Below, piece by piece: positions 1-8,960 of a DNA stretch of 64,000 bases (positions within the stretch are counted from its first letter, which is position 1; the number at the start of each line of letters is the position of its first letter). The notes beneath the pieces are model-generated. The model did no database searches. It had not been told where the DNA came from and saw only the letters and a program-made list of their open reading frames with translations. This DNA comes from Antiquaquibacter soli. Lineage in GTDB: Bacteria > Actinomycetota > Actinomycetes > Actinomycetales > Microbacteriaceae. The position numbers and the translations under genes are program-made. The stretch lies in assembly GCF_030580675.1 (NCBI RefSeq), contig NZ_JAUQUB010000001.1, positions 434,001 through 498,000 on the forward strand, in the 5' to 3' direction.

Positions 1-1305
1 ATCAGCGGCCGTCGTGCGCGGGAGTCGCTCGAGGTGGCTGACGCGAGCCATCGGGTAGATGCGGGCGTTGCCGGCGGACGGGCGGCGGGGCCGGAACTCG
101 AGCAGGGCGAGCACGACCCACGGGTAGGCGAACCACAGCGGGTTGGCGAACGCGGCGGTGATCGCGAGCGTCGCGAACACGGCCAGCGCGTCGAGACGGC
201 GCCGGGTAGCGGCCCACAGGCCGACGAGCGAGGCGAGCAGGGCGACCGTCCCGATCATCCCGGTGTCGTGCAGCTGTGCGAGCCACGCGTTGGAGAAGTA
301 CTCGATGGGCGCCGCGCCCGGGGCGGGGACGTGGCGCTGCTGGAACGTGTTGACGCCGAGGCCGATCGCCCACGAGCCGCTCGCGGCGAGGTCCTGCATC
401 GCCTGGACCCACGTGGCCACCCGGAATGCGCCGGTGCCGCTGGACAGGTCGAGGAGGCCGACGAGCCGCTCGAGCCAGGGGGCGTCGCGCGGCGCAGTCG
501 CGACGGCGAGCGCGAGCGCCCCGACTCCCGCGACGACGGCGATGCCCGTTGCGAGCAGTACCGCCCGGGTGCGGCGCGCGGCGACGAGGGCGACGACGAG
601 GGTGACGGCGAGCGCGACCCACGAGGCCCGAGTGAGGGTGAGTACCGCAGCGAGCACGATTGTCGACGTCGCAACGAGCGCGGCCCGGCTGAGCCGCCGC
701 CGGTGGTAGACCACGAGAGCGACCCACACGCTCGAGAGTCCGCCCATGATGTTCGGCTCGAAGGCGAGTCCCACGATGCGACCGGTGGCCCCGTCGCCGT
801 AGCCGTCGCCGTAGGCGGTGACCCACGGCGTGCCGACCGGGTACTCGGGCGCGAGCAGCAGCACGAGCAGGCTCCCGGTGCTCAGCGCCGCGAGCACCCA
901 CGTGCCGACCTCGACGAGGAGTGCCTTGTCGACGCGCGAGCGCGATACCGCGACGAAGGCGACGAGGCTCGCCGTGATGAGCGCGACGATGTAGATGCTG
1001 CGCAGCGGATCCGGGGCGAACAGGAGACTCGACAACGTCCCGACGGCGAGCCACAGCGCCAGCCCGACGAGCACCGGCCTCGGCACGGGAGTGGACCGGG
1101 TGCCGCTTCCGAGCAGCAGCGGCGCGAGCAGCAGGATGCCGACGTGCTCGGGCCGCACGGTGCCTTCCCAGACGGGCATCCCGAGTCCCGTTGCCGCGAG
1201 GCACACCACGTAGCCGGCCCACGCGAGAAGGGCCGGCCACGGCTGTCCCCGCCCCCGGGCACCGCCCGCGGTGGGCCGCGAGGAAGGGGATGTGCGGTAT
1301 CCCAT
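1..1305 (-). CDS. O-antigen ligase/polymerase (Wzy-like), 3' end cut off
   Basis: Polytopic membrane protein that probably polymerises or ligates lipid-linked oligosaccharide repeats on the outer face of the membrane. I translated the frame by hand from the ATG at 1305; 435 codons are open to the window edge with no stop, so the C-terminus lies outside. It shows many hydrophobic segments (such as VGILLLAPLLLG and YIVALITASLVAF), the segment GLAFEPNIMGG typical of Wzy_C/O-antigen ligase proteins, and a long extracytoplasmic loop with SGTGAFRVATWVQ. The gene is divergent from the sugar dehydrogenase at 1367. A second protein with the same pattern lies at 8953-10320. Polymerase versus ligase cannot be separated from sequence alone. 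Confidence 0.8.
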   Translation of the reverse strand, partial: MGYRTSPSSRPTAGGARGRGQPWPALLAWAGYVVCLAATGLGMPVWEGTVRPEHVGILLLAPLLLGSGTRSTPVPRPVLVGLALWLAVGTLSSLLFAPDPLRSIYIVALITASLVAFVAVSRSRVDKALLVEVGTWVLAALSTGSLLVLLLAPEYPVGTPWVTAYGDGYGDGATGRIVGLAFEPNIMGGLSSVWVALVVYHRRRLSRAALVATSTIVLAAVLTLTRASWVALAVTLVVALVAARRTRAVLLATGIAVVAGVGALALAVATAPRDAPWLERLVGLLDLSSGTGAFRVATWVQAMQDLAASGSWAIGLGVNTFQQRHVPAPGAAPIEYFSNAWLAQLHDTGMIGTVALLASLVGLWAATRRRLDALAVFATLAITAAFANPLWFAYPWVVLALLEFRPRRPSAGNARIYPMARVSHLERLPRTTAAD

Positions 1306-1320
1306 TAGCATTGAACCGAT

Positions 1321-1341
1321 CTTAGGGCGTCGCATCCTAAG
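1321..1341. promoter_or_regulatory. Inverted repeat in divergent promoter region
   Basis: CTTAGG-N9-CCTAAG is a perfect 6-bp inverted repeat in the 61-bp gap between the divergent wzy-like gene (start 1305) and the sugar dehydrogenase (start 1367). It may be an operator or two facing -10-like elements. This is inference from position only. Confidence 0.35.
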
Positions 1342-1366
1342 CCCATTTCGACCGGGGGTGACTCGC

Positions 1367-2695
1367 GTGAGGATCGCGGTGCTAGGGCTCGGCTACGTCG
1401 GTTGCGTCACCGCCGCGTGCCTGGCGGAGGCCGGGCACTGGGTCGTGGGCATCGATCCGGCACCGGAGAAGGTCGAGGCCTTCGCGGAGGGTCGTGCGAC
1501 GGTCGTCGAGCCGGGGCTCGCGGAGCTCCTCGCCGACGCGTTCGAGGCCGGCCGCATCGCCGCATCAGGCGACATCGCGACCCTCGACGAGGTGGATGTC
1601 GCGATCGTCTGCGTGGGCACTCCGTCGGCCCCAGACGGAAGCCTGGGCCTCGACCACGTCGAGACCGTGGTGCGCCAGATCGGCGCCCGGCTGCGGGTGC
1701 GCGGCCCCGGCCTCACCCTGATGCTGCGCAGTACTGTGCTGCCCGGTACGACCGAGTCGCTCGTGATCCCGTGGATCGAGGAGGAGTCCGGGCTCGCGGA
1801 GGGGGAGGGTTTCTCGCTCGTGTTCTGCCCGGAGTTCCTGCGCGAGTCGAGTGCGGTGCACGACTTTTTCGCCCCTCCCTACACCGTTCTCGGCGCCCGT
1901 CAGCCCTCGTCGGCGGTAGTGCCCGCCGAACTACTCTCGTTCCTCGAGGCGCCGGTGCACGTCGTCTCGCCCGGGGTGGCCGAGGGGCTCAAGTACGCGT
2001 CCAACGCGTTCCACGCGGTCAAGGTGGCGTTCGCGAACGAGATGGGCCGGGCCCTCGAGAGCGCGGCGGTGGACGCGCGCGACGTCATGCGCATCTTCGT
2101 TCAGGACCGCGAGCTCAACGTCTCGGCCCGCTATCTGCGGCCGGGCTTCGCGTTCGGCGGCTCGTGCCTGCCGAAGGACGTGCGCGCCCTGAGCGCGTTC
2201 AGTCGCGAGCGCGGCGTGCCGATGCCGGTGCTCGACAGCCTCCTGCCGAGCAACGAGGCCCACATCGACCGCGTGGTGCGGATGGTCGTCGAGTCCGGCG
2301 CGCGATCGGTCGCGCAGCTCGGCCTCACGTTCAAACCGGGAACCGACGACCTGCGCGAGAGCCCCTTCGTCGCGCTCACGGCGAGGCTCGCGGCGGCGGG
2401 CATCCGGGTGCGGGCGTTCGACCCGATCGTGCGGCTCGAGCGGCTCATCGGGGCGAACCGCGCCTACGCCCTCGCGCAGTTGCCCGGCCTCGAGAGCATC
2501 CTCGTGGGCTCGCTCGCGGAGTGCCTCGACGGCGCCGAGCTCGTGCTGCTCGCCAACCCGAACGCGGAGATCACCGACGAGCTCGTCGGGCGCCCGCTGC
2601 CCGTCATCGACCTCTCGGGGATGCTCGCCCCGGGGGTCGAGCGTCGGCTCCGCGACCGCCCCGCCCCGGCGTCCTACGCGGGGGCGGCGTGGTGA
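1367..2695 (+). CDS. GDP-mannose/UDP-glucose 6-dehydrogenase family
   Basis: NAD-dependent four-electron oxidation of a nucleotide sugar to the uronate, supplying acidic sugars for the surface polysaccharide. 442 aa. The N-terminal Rossmann motif GLGYVG is at residues 7-12, and the catalytic cysteine is Cys267 in FGGSCLPKDVRAL. The run PGFAFGGSCLPKD resembles AlgD-type GDP-mannose dehydrogenases more than UDP-glucose dehydrogenases, so GDP-mannose is the better guess. I chose GTG 1367 because GGGGG sits about 8 nt upstream and the protein then begins with MRIAVLG as in the family; the frame is open further upstream. It overlaps the next gene by 4 nt (GTGA), indicating an operon with the glycosyltransferase and flippase that follow. 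Confidence 0.9.
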   Translation: MRIAVLGLGYVGCVTAACLAEAGHWVVGIDPAPEKVEAFAEGRATVVEPGLAELLADAFEAGRIAASGDIATLDEVDVAIVCVGTPSAPDGSLGLDHVETVVRQIGARLRVRGPGLTLMLRSTVLPGTTESLVIPWIEEESGLAEGEGFSLVFCPEFLRESSAVHDFFAPPYTVLGARQPSSAVVPAELLSFLEAPVHVVSPGVAEGLKYASNAFHAVKVAFANEMGRALESAAVDARDVMRIFVQDRELNVSARYLRPGFAFGGSCLPKDVRALSAFSRERGVPMPVLDSLLPSNEAHIDRVVRMVVESGARSVAQLGLTFKPGTDDLRESPFVALTARLAAAGIRVRAFDPIVRLERLIGANRAYALAQLPGLESILVGSLAECLDGAELVLLANPNAEITDELVGRPLPVIDLSGMLAPGVERRLRDRPAPASYAGAAW

Positions 2696-3714
2696 CCTCC
2701 GCCCCTCGGCGGACGCGAGTGCTCACCAACCCGCCCGTCCGGGTCCCGTCGCCGAATGCGACTGTGGCCCTCCTCGTGGACGCGCTGCCCGCCGAGATCG
2801 ACGTCGTCGACTTCTCGTGGCGCCGCGCCCTCTTCGGTTCGTACGATGTGCTCCACGTGCACTGGCCCGAGTTCGTCGTGCGGCACCGCTCGCGCGGCGG
2901 CACGATCGCCAAACGCGCGCTCTTCGCCCTGCTCCTCGCGCGATTGCGCCTCGGCCTCGGCGGCGTCCGCTCGGTCTGGACCGTCCACAACCTGCGCCCC
3001 CACGAGGACGGCGGCCGGCTCGAGCGCGCACTGCTCGCCGCGTGGGAGTCGGTCGCGTCGGCCCGCGTGTACATGTACGAGTCGGTCGCGCCGACGGATG
3101 CCCGCGCGAGAGTCATCCGCCGAGGCGACTATGAGCCGACCTTCGGTGCTCAGCGCGACGGGTGGTCCGGGGAGCGCTCACCCGGTCGGCTGCTGCAGTT
3201 CGGACTGCTGCGCCCGTACAAGGGCGCGGAGTCGCTTTTGGCGGCCGTGCGGTCGGCGGCCGAGCCGTTCTCCGCACGGATCGTCGGGGCGGCGGCATCG
3301 CCGGAGTACGCGGCGCAGCTCGAGGCGCTCGCCGCCGGCGACGACCGCGCGTCGGTGGCGGCGCTGCACCTCGACGATGCCGCGCTCGCCGCTGAGATCC
3401 TCGCGGCGGAGGCGGTCGTACTGCCCTACCGTGAGATGTACAACTCGGGGGCCGCTCTGCTCGCGCTCACCCTCGGCCGGCCGATCGTCGTCCCGGAAAG
3501 CGCGACGATGCGCGAGCTGCGCGGCGAGGCGGGCTCGGAGTGGGTGCACCTCTACGCCGGTGAGTTGTCGGGGGAGACGCTCGATCGGGATGTCTCGGCC
3601 TTCCTCGCGCTCGACCGGGGGACTCGCCCCGTGCTCGAGCATCGCCGGTGGCTCGAGGTCGGGCAGCGCTACGCCCAGCTCTACCGCGAGCTCGCGGCAG
3701 GGACCCGTCGGTGA
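2692..3714 (+). CDS. Glycosyltransferase (GT-B fold, GT4-like)
   Basis: Cytoplasmic glycosyltransferase for assembly of the lipid-linked oligosaccharide. 340 aa from GTG 2692, overlapping the previous stop as GTGA. The N-terminal half carries VLHVHWPEF, common in GT4-like enzymes. The C-terminal Rossmann half starts at LLQFGLLRPYKGAE, and VLPYREMYNSGAALLALTLG corresponds to the nucleotide-sugar binding region. Donor and acceptor cannot be read from sequence. It is translationally coupled on both sides, so it should be made together with the dehydrogenase and flippase. Confidence 0.85.
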   Translation: MTSAPRRTRVLTNPPVRVPSPNATVALLVDALPAEIDVVDFSWRRALFGSYDVLHVHWPEFVVRHRSRGGTIAKRALFALLLARLRLGLGGVRSVWTVHNLRPHEDGGRLERALLAAWESVASARVYMYESVAPTDARARVIRRGDYEPTFGAQRDGWSGERSPGRLLQFGLLRPYKGAESLLAAVRSAAEPFSARIVGAAASPEYAAQLEALAAGDDRASVAALHLDDAALAAEILAAEAVVLPYREMYNSGAALLALTLGRPIVVPESATMRELRGEAGSEWVHLYAGELSGETLDRDVSAFLALDRGTRPVLEHRRWLEVGQRYAQLYRELAAGTRR

Positions 3715-5192
3715 GTCTCAGCTCGGGCTCGGCGCACCGCGCGAGCGCCCTCCTCGTCTCGGGCCAGTTGGCGCGATTCGGCATCCAGGCGCTCACCATC
3801 CTCGTGCTCGCCCGCGCTCTCGGCACCGCCGACTTCGGGCTGTTCGCGATGGCGATGGCGGTCGTGGGCGTCGCCGCGGTGCTCGGTGATGCGGGGCTCA
3901 GCCTCGCGGCCGTGCAGGCGAGCGAGCTCAGCGCCGCCCAGCGCAGCGCGCTGTTCTGGCTCAACACCGCCCTCGGCCTCGCGCTCGCGGTCGTCGTGGT
4001 GCTCCTCGCCGACCCGGTCGCGGCGCTCTACGGCCGGCCGGAGCTCGTCGCGCTCGTCCGCGTGCTCTCCCTCGTCTTCCTGCTCTCGGGGGTCGCGGCG
4101 CAGTTCCGGGCGCACCTCAACCGCGAGCTGCGCTTCCGGCCGCTCGTGCTCGCCGACGTGCTCTCGCAAGCGATCGGGCTCGTCGTCGCGGTCGTCGTGG
4201 CGCTCACCGGGGGCGGTTTCTGGGCGCTCGCGGCCCAGCAGGTCGTCGCCGCGTCGGTCGCGCTCGTCGTCGTCACCGTGTTCGCGCGCTGGCGGCCGGG
4301 GTGGCCCGACGACTGGCGCTCGACGATTCCGCTCGTGCGGTTCGGGGTCGGCACGGCGGTCGTGCAGGTCGCCAACTACGTGAGCACGAGCATCCCGACG
4401 GTTCTGCTCGGTCGCTGGTCCGGGCCGGACGCCGCTGGCTTCTTCAGCCGCGCTTACAGCGTGTTCGCGCTCCCGATGAGCCAGCTCGCCGCGCCGCTCA
4501 CGCGCGTGGCTCTGCCACTCTTCTCCCGAGTCGACGACCGTGCGCGTCTCGCCGCGGGTCTCGAGGCCGCCCAGGTTCGGCTCGCGGTCGTGCTGGGCGG
4601 TGTCTTCGCGGCGGGGGCGGCGCTCGCGGTGCCGACGATCGACCTCTTCCTGGGCCCCGGCTGGCGACCGTCGGCAGCGGCGTTCGCCATCCTCTCGGTG
4701 GGAGGCGTGTTCCAGGCACTCGGCTACGTCTACTACTGGGCGTTCCTGGCGACCGCCTCGACGCGGCTGCAGGTGGCTTTCATGCTCCCGCTGCGGGCGG
4801 CGATGGTCGGTCTCATCGGAGCGGGCACGGCGGTGGCGGGCATCGTCGGCGCCGCCGCAGGTCTCTCGGTGGGGCTCGCGGTGATCTGGATTGTGCTCGC
4901 CCTCGTCGCGGCACCGCGCATCGGGCTCGCGCGCGCGGGGCTGCTGCGAGTCGCGGCCCGCTGGCTCATCGTGTGGACGGCGGTCGCCGCGCCGGTGGGC
5001 GTCGTCGACCGGCTGCTCCTCGCCGATACCGCGTCGGTCGTGCGACTCCTCGCGGGCCTCGCGCTCGGCCTGCTGCTGCTCGCCATCGTCTGCGCGGCGT
5101 GGCGGCGGGCTCGCTCCGACCTCCGCACCGTGCTATCGAGCGCCCGCCTACTGACCCGTCGTCGCGCCATGCCGGGCGGCGCCGACAACTAG
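3711..5192 (+). CDS. Lipopolysaccharide/oligosaccharide flippase (Wzx-like)
   Basis: MOP-superfamily membrane protein expected to flip undecaprenyl-linked sugar units across the membrane. 493 aa from GTG 3711 (GTGA overlap with the preceding glycosyltransferase). The protein is hydrophobic with roughly 12-14 predicted helices. It begins with ASALLVSGQLARFGIQAL and has the early loop ARALGTADFGLFAMAMAVVG typical of polysaccharide_synt/MatE-type flippases. A second, unrelated-looking flippase is encoded on the other strand at 7728-8960. The stop TAG is also the first three bases of the probable -10 box of mqo. Confidence 0.88.
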   Translation: MSLSSGSAHRASALLVSGQLARFGIQALTILVLARALGTADFGLFAMAMAVVGVAAVLGDAGLSLAAVQASELSAAQRSALFWLNTALGLALAVVVVLLADPVAALYGRPELVALVRVLSLVFLLSGVAAQFRAHLNRELRFRPLVLADVLSQAIGLVVAVVVALTGGGFWALAAQQVVAASVALVVVTVFARWRPGWPDDWRSTIPLVRFGVGTAVVQVANYVSTSIPTVLLGRWSGPDAAGFFSRAYSVFALPMSQLAAPLTRVALPLFSRVDDRARLAAGLEAAQVRLAVVLGGVFAAGAALAVPTIDLFLGPGWRPSAAAFAILSVGGVFQALGYVYYWAFLATASTRLQVAFMLPLRAAMVGLIGAGTAVAGIVGAAAGLSVGLAVIWIVLALVAAPRIGLARAGLLRVAARWLIVWTAVAAPVGVVDRLLLADTASVVRLLAGLALGLLLLAIVCAAWRRARSDLRTVLSSARLLTRRRAMPGGADN

Positions 5193-5195
5193 ACT
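5190..5195 (+). promoter_or_regulatory. -10 box of mqo (leaderless promoter)
   Basis: TAGACT ends 6 nt before the GTG start of mqo, so transcription would begin at or next to the start codon. Its first three bases are the TAG stop of the flippase. No convincing -35 is seen. Confidence 0.5.
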
Positions 5196-5201
5196 GGAAG
5201 C

Positions 5202-6677
5202 GTGAACACACCGGTCGACGTCGCTCTGATCGGCGGCGGAATCATGAGCGCTACGCTCGGGATGCTCCTCAAGCAGCTTCAGCCCGACTGGACCATCGAG
5301 ATCATCGAGCGCCTTGACGACGTCGCCGAGGAGAGCTCCAACCCCTGGAACAACGCCGGCACCGGGCACGCCGCCCTGTGCGAGCTGAACTACACGCCGG
5401 AGCGCGCCGACGGCACGATCGACGCTTCGAGCGCGATCAAGGTCAACGAGCAGTTCCAGCTCTCCCGGCAGTTCTGGTCGTACCTTGTCGAGTCGGGTGT
5501 GCTGCCCGATCCGACCGCGTTCATCGCCGCGACCCCGCACATGAGCTTCGTGTGGGGCGAGGCCAACGTGGAGTACCTCCGCAAGCGCTTCGAGGCCCTC
5601 GCCGATCACCCGCTCTTCGCGGGGATGGAGTACAGCGAGGATGCCCGCACCATCCGTTCCTGGGCGCCGCTGCTCATCCCCGGCCGCGCGAAGTCCGAGC
5701 CGATCGCCGCGACGCGCATTGTCAGCGGCACCGACGTCAACTTCGGCGCACTCACCGGAGCGCTCGTGTCGGCGCTCGAGTCGGAGGGCGCGACGCTACG
5801 CACCGGCGTGGCGGTGACCAACCTGAAGCGGCAGCGTGACGGACTATGGCGGCTGTCGTTGCGCAAGGACATCGGTGGCACGCCGCTCCCGCCGCTGACG
5901 GCACGCTTCGTGTTCGTCGGCGCGGGCGGCTACGCGCTCGGCCTGCTGCAGAAGTCGGGCATCCGCGAGATCCGCGGCTACGGCGGGTTCCCGGTGAGCG
6001 GTGAGTTCCTGCGTACCGACAACCCGGACCTCGTGGCGAAGCACTCCGCAAAGGTCTACGGCAAGGCCGCCGTCGGCTCGCCTCCGATGTCGGTGCCCCA
6101 CCTCGACCTGCGCATCGTCGACGGCAGCGGCAGCCTCATGTTCGGGCCCTATGCCGGCTTCAGCCCGAAGTTCCTCAAGACCGGCTCGCTCGTCGACCTC
6201 TTCGCGTCGATCCGTTGGCACAACATCGTGCCGATGGTGGCGGCCGGTCTCGGCAATCTCGGTCTCGTGCGGTACCTCGTCGGCCAGCTCGCGGCGAGCC
6301 CGCAGAAGAAGTTCGAGGAGCTGCGGCGCTTCGTGCCGAACGGCCAGCCCGAGGACTGGTATCGCATCACGGCGGGCCAGCGCGTGCAGGTGATCAAGAA
6401 GGACAAGAAGAAGCTCGGCGTGCTCCAGTTCGGCACCGAGGTCGTCGCCGCAGCGGACGGCAGCATCGCCGGGCTGCTCGGTGCCTCGCCGGGAGCGTCG
6501 ACGGCCGTCGCGATCATGACGAGCCTGATCGAGAGGTGCTTCCCGCAGCGCCTCGAACAGTGGACGCCCAAGCTCACCGAGATGATCCCGAGCTACGGCT
6601 CGCCGCTCTCAGACGACCCGAAGAAGGCGGCCGCCACCATCAAGCGCACTTCGGCGACGCTCAAGCTGTCCCGCTGA
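5202..6677 (+). CDS. mqo: Malate:quinone oxidoreductase
   Basis: Membrane-associated FAD enzyme that oxidises malate to oxaloacetate and passes electrons to quinone. It serves the TCA cycle and respiratory chain. 491 aa, the usual length for the family. The N-terminus VDVALIGGGIMSATLGMLL is the FAD-binding Rossmann motif, followed by SSNPWNNAGTGHAALCE, diagnostic of Mqo. The C-terminus keeps GLLGASPGAST, also conserved. GTG 5202 lies directly after a TAGACT box, so the message may be leaderless. Its position between a flippase and a glycosyltransferase (4 nt to the next start) is unusual for a central-metabolism gene. Confidence 0.97.
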   Translation: MNTPVDVALIGGGIMSATLGMLLKQLQPDWTIEIIERLDDVAEESSNPWNNAGTGHAALCELNYTPERADGTIDASSAIKVNEQFQLSRQFWSYLVESGVLPDPTAFIAATPHMSFVWGEANVEYLRKRFEALADHPLFAGMEYSEDARTIRSWAPLLIPGRAKSEPIAATRIVSGTDVNFGALTGALVSALESEGATLRTGVAVTNLKRQRDGLWRLSLRKDIGGTPLPPLTARFVFVGAGGYALGLLQKSGIREIRGYGGFPVSGEFLRTDNPDLVAKHSAKVYGKAAVGSPPMSVPHLDLRIVDGSGSLMFGPYAGFSPKFLKTGSLVDLFASIRWHNIVPMVAAGLGNLGLVRYLVGQLAASPQKKFEELRRFVPNGQPEDWYRITAGQRVQVIKKDKKKLGVLQFGTEVVAAADGSIAGLLGASPGASTAVAIMTSLIERCFPQRLEQWTPKLTEMIPSYGSPLSDDPKKAAATIKRTSATLKLSR

Positions 6678-6681
6678 CGCC

Positions 6682-7731
6682 GTGCGCATCGGGCTCGACG
6701 CGTACTGGCTCATCGACGGGCCGCCGTCGGGCCGCAACGTCGTGCGCGGTCTCATCGCCGGGTGGTCGGTGGCGTTCCCGGACGACGAGATTCTCGTGCG
6801 CGTGCCGCGTCGGCACGAGGCGGCCGCTCGCGAGTGGCTCGAGCGGCAGGGCATCCGGGCCCGAATCGTCCGTTCGCGCTGGCCGAATCACGCGCTCTCC
6901 GTACTCCTCGGCGGCTGGTCCGGGAAGCGCCCCGACGCGGTCGTCACCGAGAACTTCACCGCACTCTCGGGCCCGCGGCCGGCGGTGTACGTCCACGACG
7001 CGATCTTCATGGAGCATCCGGAGTGGTTCACTCGCGCTGAGCGCCTGTACCTCTCCCTCATCGGGGCGACCCTCGGCCGCGCGCGCGTTGTGCTCGCCTC
7101 GTCGCGCAGCGAGGCCGCCCGCATCGGTCGGTCATGGCCCCGCGTCGCCTCTCGGCTGGCGGTCGTCGGCTACGGAGTGCCGCTCGGCCTCGATGCGGCC
7201 GAGCCCAGTCGTCCGTCCGCCGTGGCCGAGGGTGCCCGACCGTTCATCCTGAGCGTCGGGCGACTCAATTCGCGCAAGAACCTCGGGGCGCTCCTGCGGG
7301 CCTTCGTCGGCGACTCCTCCCTGTCCGCCGACGCCGACCTGCTCATCGTCGGGGAGCCGAACGGCCGAGTGGACCCGGCGCTCGCGGGCGCGGATGCCTC
7401 GGCAGTTCGTTTTCTCGGCTACGTCTCCGACGACGAGCTCGCATGGTTGTACTCGAACGCCCGCCTGTTCGTCTTCCCTTCGCTCGATGAGGGCTATGGT
7501 CTACCGCTCATCGAGGCGGCGCGGTTCTCCGCGACGTCAGTCGCGAGTCGCATCCCGCCGTTTGAGGAGCTGGGGTTGAGCGCGGAGTCGTTCGATCCCC
7601 GCGATCCCGCAGACATCGCCCGGGCGCTACGCGCCGCGCTCGACCGCGAGCCTGCGCCAGCGGCGCTGCCCGCCGAGGTTTCATGGCCGGCAGTCGCCCG
7701 ATCCGTCCGGTCCGCCGCGCTGCGCGGCTAG
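6682..7731 (+). CDS. Glycosyltransferase family 1/4
   Basis: GT-B retaining glycosyltransferase of 349 aa, probably acting in surface polysaccharide assembly. The N-terminus MRIGLDAYWLIDGPPSGRN is typical of this group. The C-terminal domain has FILSVGRLNSRKNLGALL and the donor-site segment FPSLDEGYGLPLIEA with its E-x7-E pair. GTG 6682 lies 4 nt after the mqo stop, suggesting cotranscription with mqo. The gene ends at CTAG, which is shared with the stop of the convergent flippase. Confidence 0.87.
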   Translation: MRIGLDAYWLIDGPPSGRNVVRGLIAGWSVAFPDDEILVRVPRRHEAAAREWLERQGIRARIVRSRWPNHALSVLLGGWSGKRPDAVVTENFTALSGPRPAVYVHDAIFMEHPEWFTRAERLYLSLIGATLGRARVVLASSRSEAARIGRSWPRVASRLAVVGYGVPLGLDAAEPSRPSAVAEGARPFILSVGRLNSRKNLGALLRAFVGDSSLSADADLLIVGEPNGRVDPALAGADASAVRFLGYVSDDELAWLYSNARLFVFPSLDEGYGLPLIEAARFSATSVASRIPPFEELGLSAESFDPRDPADIARALRAALDREPAPAALPAEVSWPAVARSVRSAALRG

Positions 7732-8960
7732 CTCGTCGCATCGGCCGCGCCGGTCACGTCATCCTCGCGCCGCGGCCGTCCGCTGCCCGAAAGCACGCCG
7801 GTGGCGACCGCGAGCTCCGCTGCGGCGACCGCGACGACTGCGCCGTCTAAGCCCGCGAGCAGGATGCCCAGCGGCACCGTCACGGCGGCGACGGCGGCGC
7901 CCGTGAGGGTTGCGGCGAACAACCGGCGCACCCTGTCGAGGTGCTGCAGGATGACCCCGCCGACGAGCCGCCCCACCGCGCTCGCGGCCACGGTGAGCCC
8001 GAGCAGACCAAACACGAGCGGGTGGGCGGACACGGTGCCGGCCGACAGCACGGTGAGAGCGAGCGGCGCGACGAGCGCGGCGAGCACCCCGTATCCGAGC
8101 GCGAAGAGCAGCGCGCGCGAGCGGAACCTCGACACCTGCCGGGCGACGTCGCCGTCGAGCCGGGTCGACTGCTGCAGCCACTGCAGCACCGGGGTCACGG
8201 CCAGGCCGAACGAGCGCGAGATTCGCTCGATGAGGGCGAACAGCGCTGTCGCGTCGGGCAGAAGAATGGCGACGAGAACGGTCGGCACAGACAGGTACGC
8301 CGAGGTCGAGGCGGCCACACCTAGCGCATAGCCCTGCCGGCGGGAATCCGCTAGCACGCCGCGCGGCGACCAGCGGGCCGACTGACGCGCCGCGCCGCGC
8401 TGTGCGCGCAGGGCCGACCCCACGACAGCCGTGGCCGTGCCGAGCACTTGGGCGGCGGCGAAGCCGAGCACCCCCGCCCCGAGGAGTACCGCCGCGATGC
8501 CGAGGAGCGTTCCCGCCGCCTTCGGCGTTGTGTCCCACAGCAACAGACGCAGCGGTCGGCCCTGTCCTATGAAGAACCAGCCGAGGTCGAGGCCGACGCC
8601 CGACACGGCGACCGCGGCGAGCCCCGCGGCGATCGCGTGCTCGGTAACGATGAGGGCCGCGACGACGGCCGCCAACAGGATGAGCACCGGCCCCGCGATC
8701 AGCCGCGCCGCCATCGACTGCCGCGCGAGCGCCGCCTGCTCGGCCTCCGGGAGGCGGGCGACGCGCACCGTACCCGTCACGGCGAAGCCGAGGGCGACCG
8801 GGATCGCGGCAAGCGACCCCACGGACTGTCCGACAGCGAGGGCGGACCAGTCCTCGGGCCCCACCCGGGAGATGATCACTGGCACGGCGATCAGGCTGAG
8901 GATCGGCCCCGAGAACGCGGCGACCCCGAGCAAGCCGATCGGCCCGAGCAACCTACGCAT
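7728..8960 (-). CDS. Polysaccharide flippase-like membrane protein (second Wzx)
   Basis: 410-aa polytopic protein, probably a second oligosaccharide flippase. It starts MRRLLGPIGLLGVAAFSGPILSL, runs through alternating hydrophobic helices and short basic loops, and has the N-terminal segment VIISRVGPEDWSALAVGQSV resembling Wzx/RfbX proteins. The start overlaps the stop of the upstream Wzy-like gene by 8 nt. It is the last gene of a seven-gene minus-strand operon starting at 14273. Its stop codon lies within the palindrome CTAG used by the convergent glycosyltransferase. Confidence 0.78.
   Translation of the reverse strand: MRRLLGPIGLLGVAAFSGPILSLIAVPVIISRVGPEDWSALAVGQSVGSLAAIPVALGFAVTGTVRVARLPEAEQAALARQSMAARLIAGPVLILLAAVVAALIVTEHAIAAGLAAVAVSGVGLDLGWFFIGQGRPLRLLLWDTTPKAAGTLLGIAAVLLGAGVLGFAAAQVLGTATAVVGSALRAQRGAARQSARWSPRGVLADSRRQGYALGVAASTSAYLSVPTVLVAILLPDATALFALIERISRSFGLAVTPVLQWLQQSTRLDGDVARQVSRFRSRALLFALGYGVLAALVAPLALTVLSAGTVSAHPLVFGLLGLTVAASAVGRLVGGVILQHLDRVRRLFAATLTGAAVAAVTVPLGILLAGLDGAVVAVAAAELAVATGVLSGSGRPRREDDVTGAADATS

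Noticed and set aside
2-1240. Arg-rich minus-strand frame of 412 codons at the left edge
   Set aside because: Composition is low-complexity Arg/Pro/Ala; the frame shifted from it, starting at 1305, reads as a coherent membrane protein of the O-antigen ligase type.
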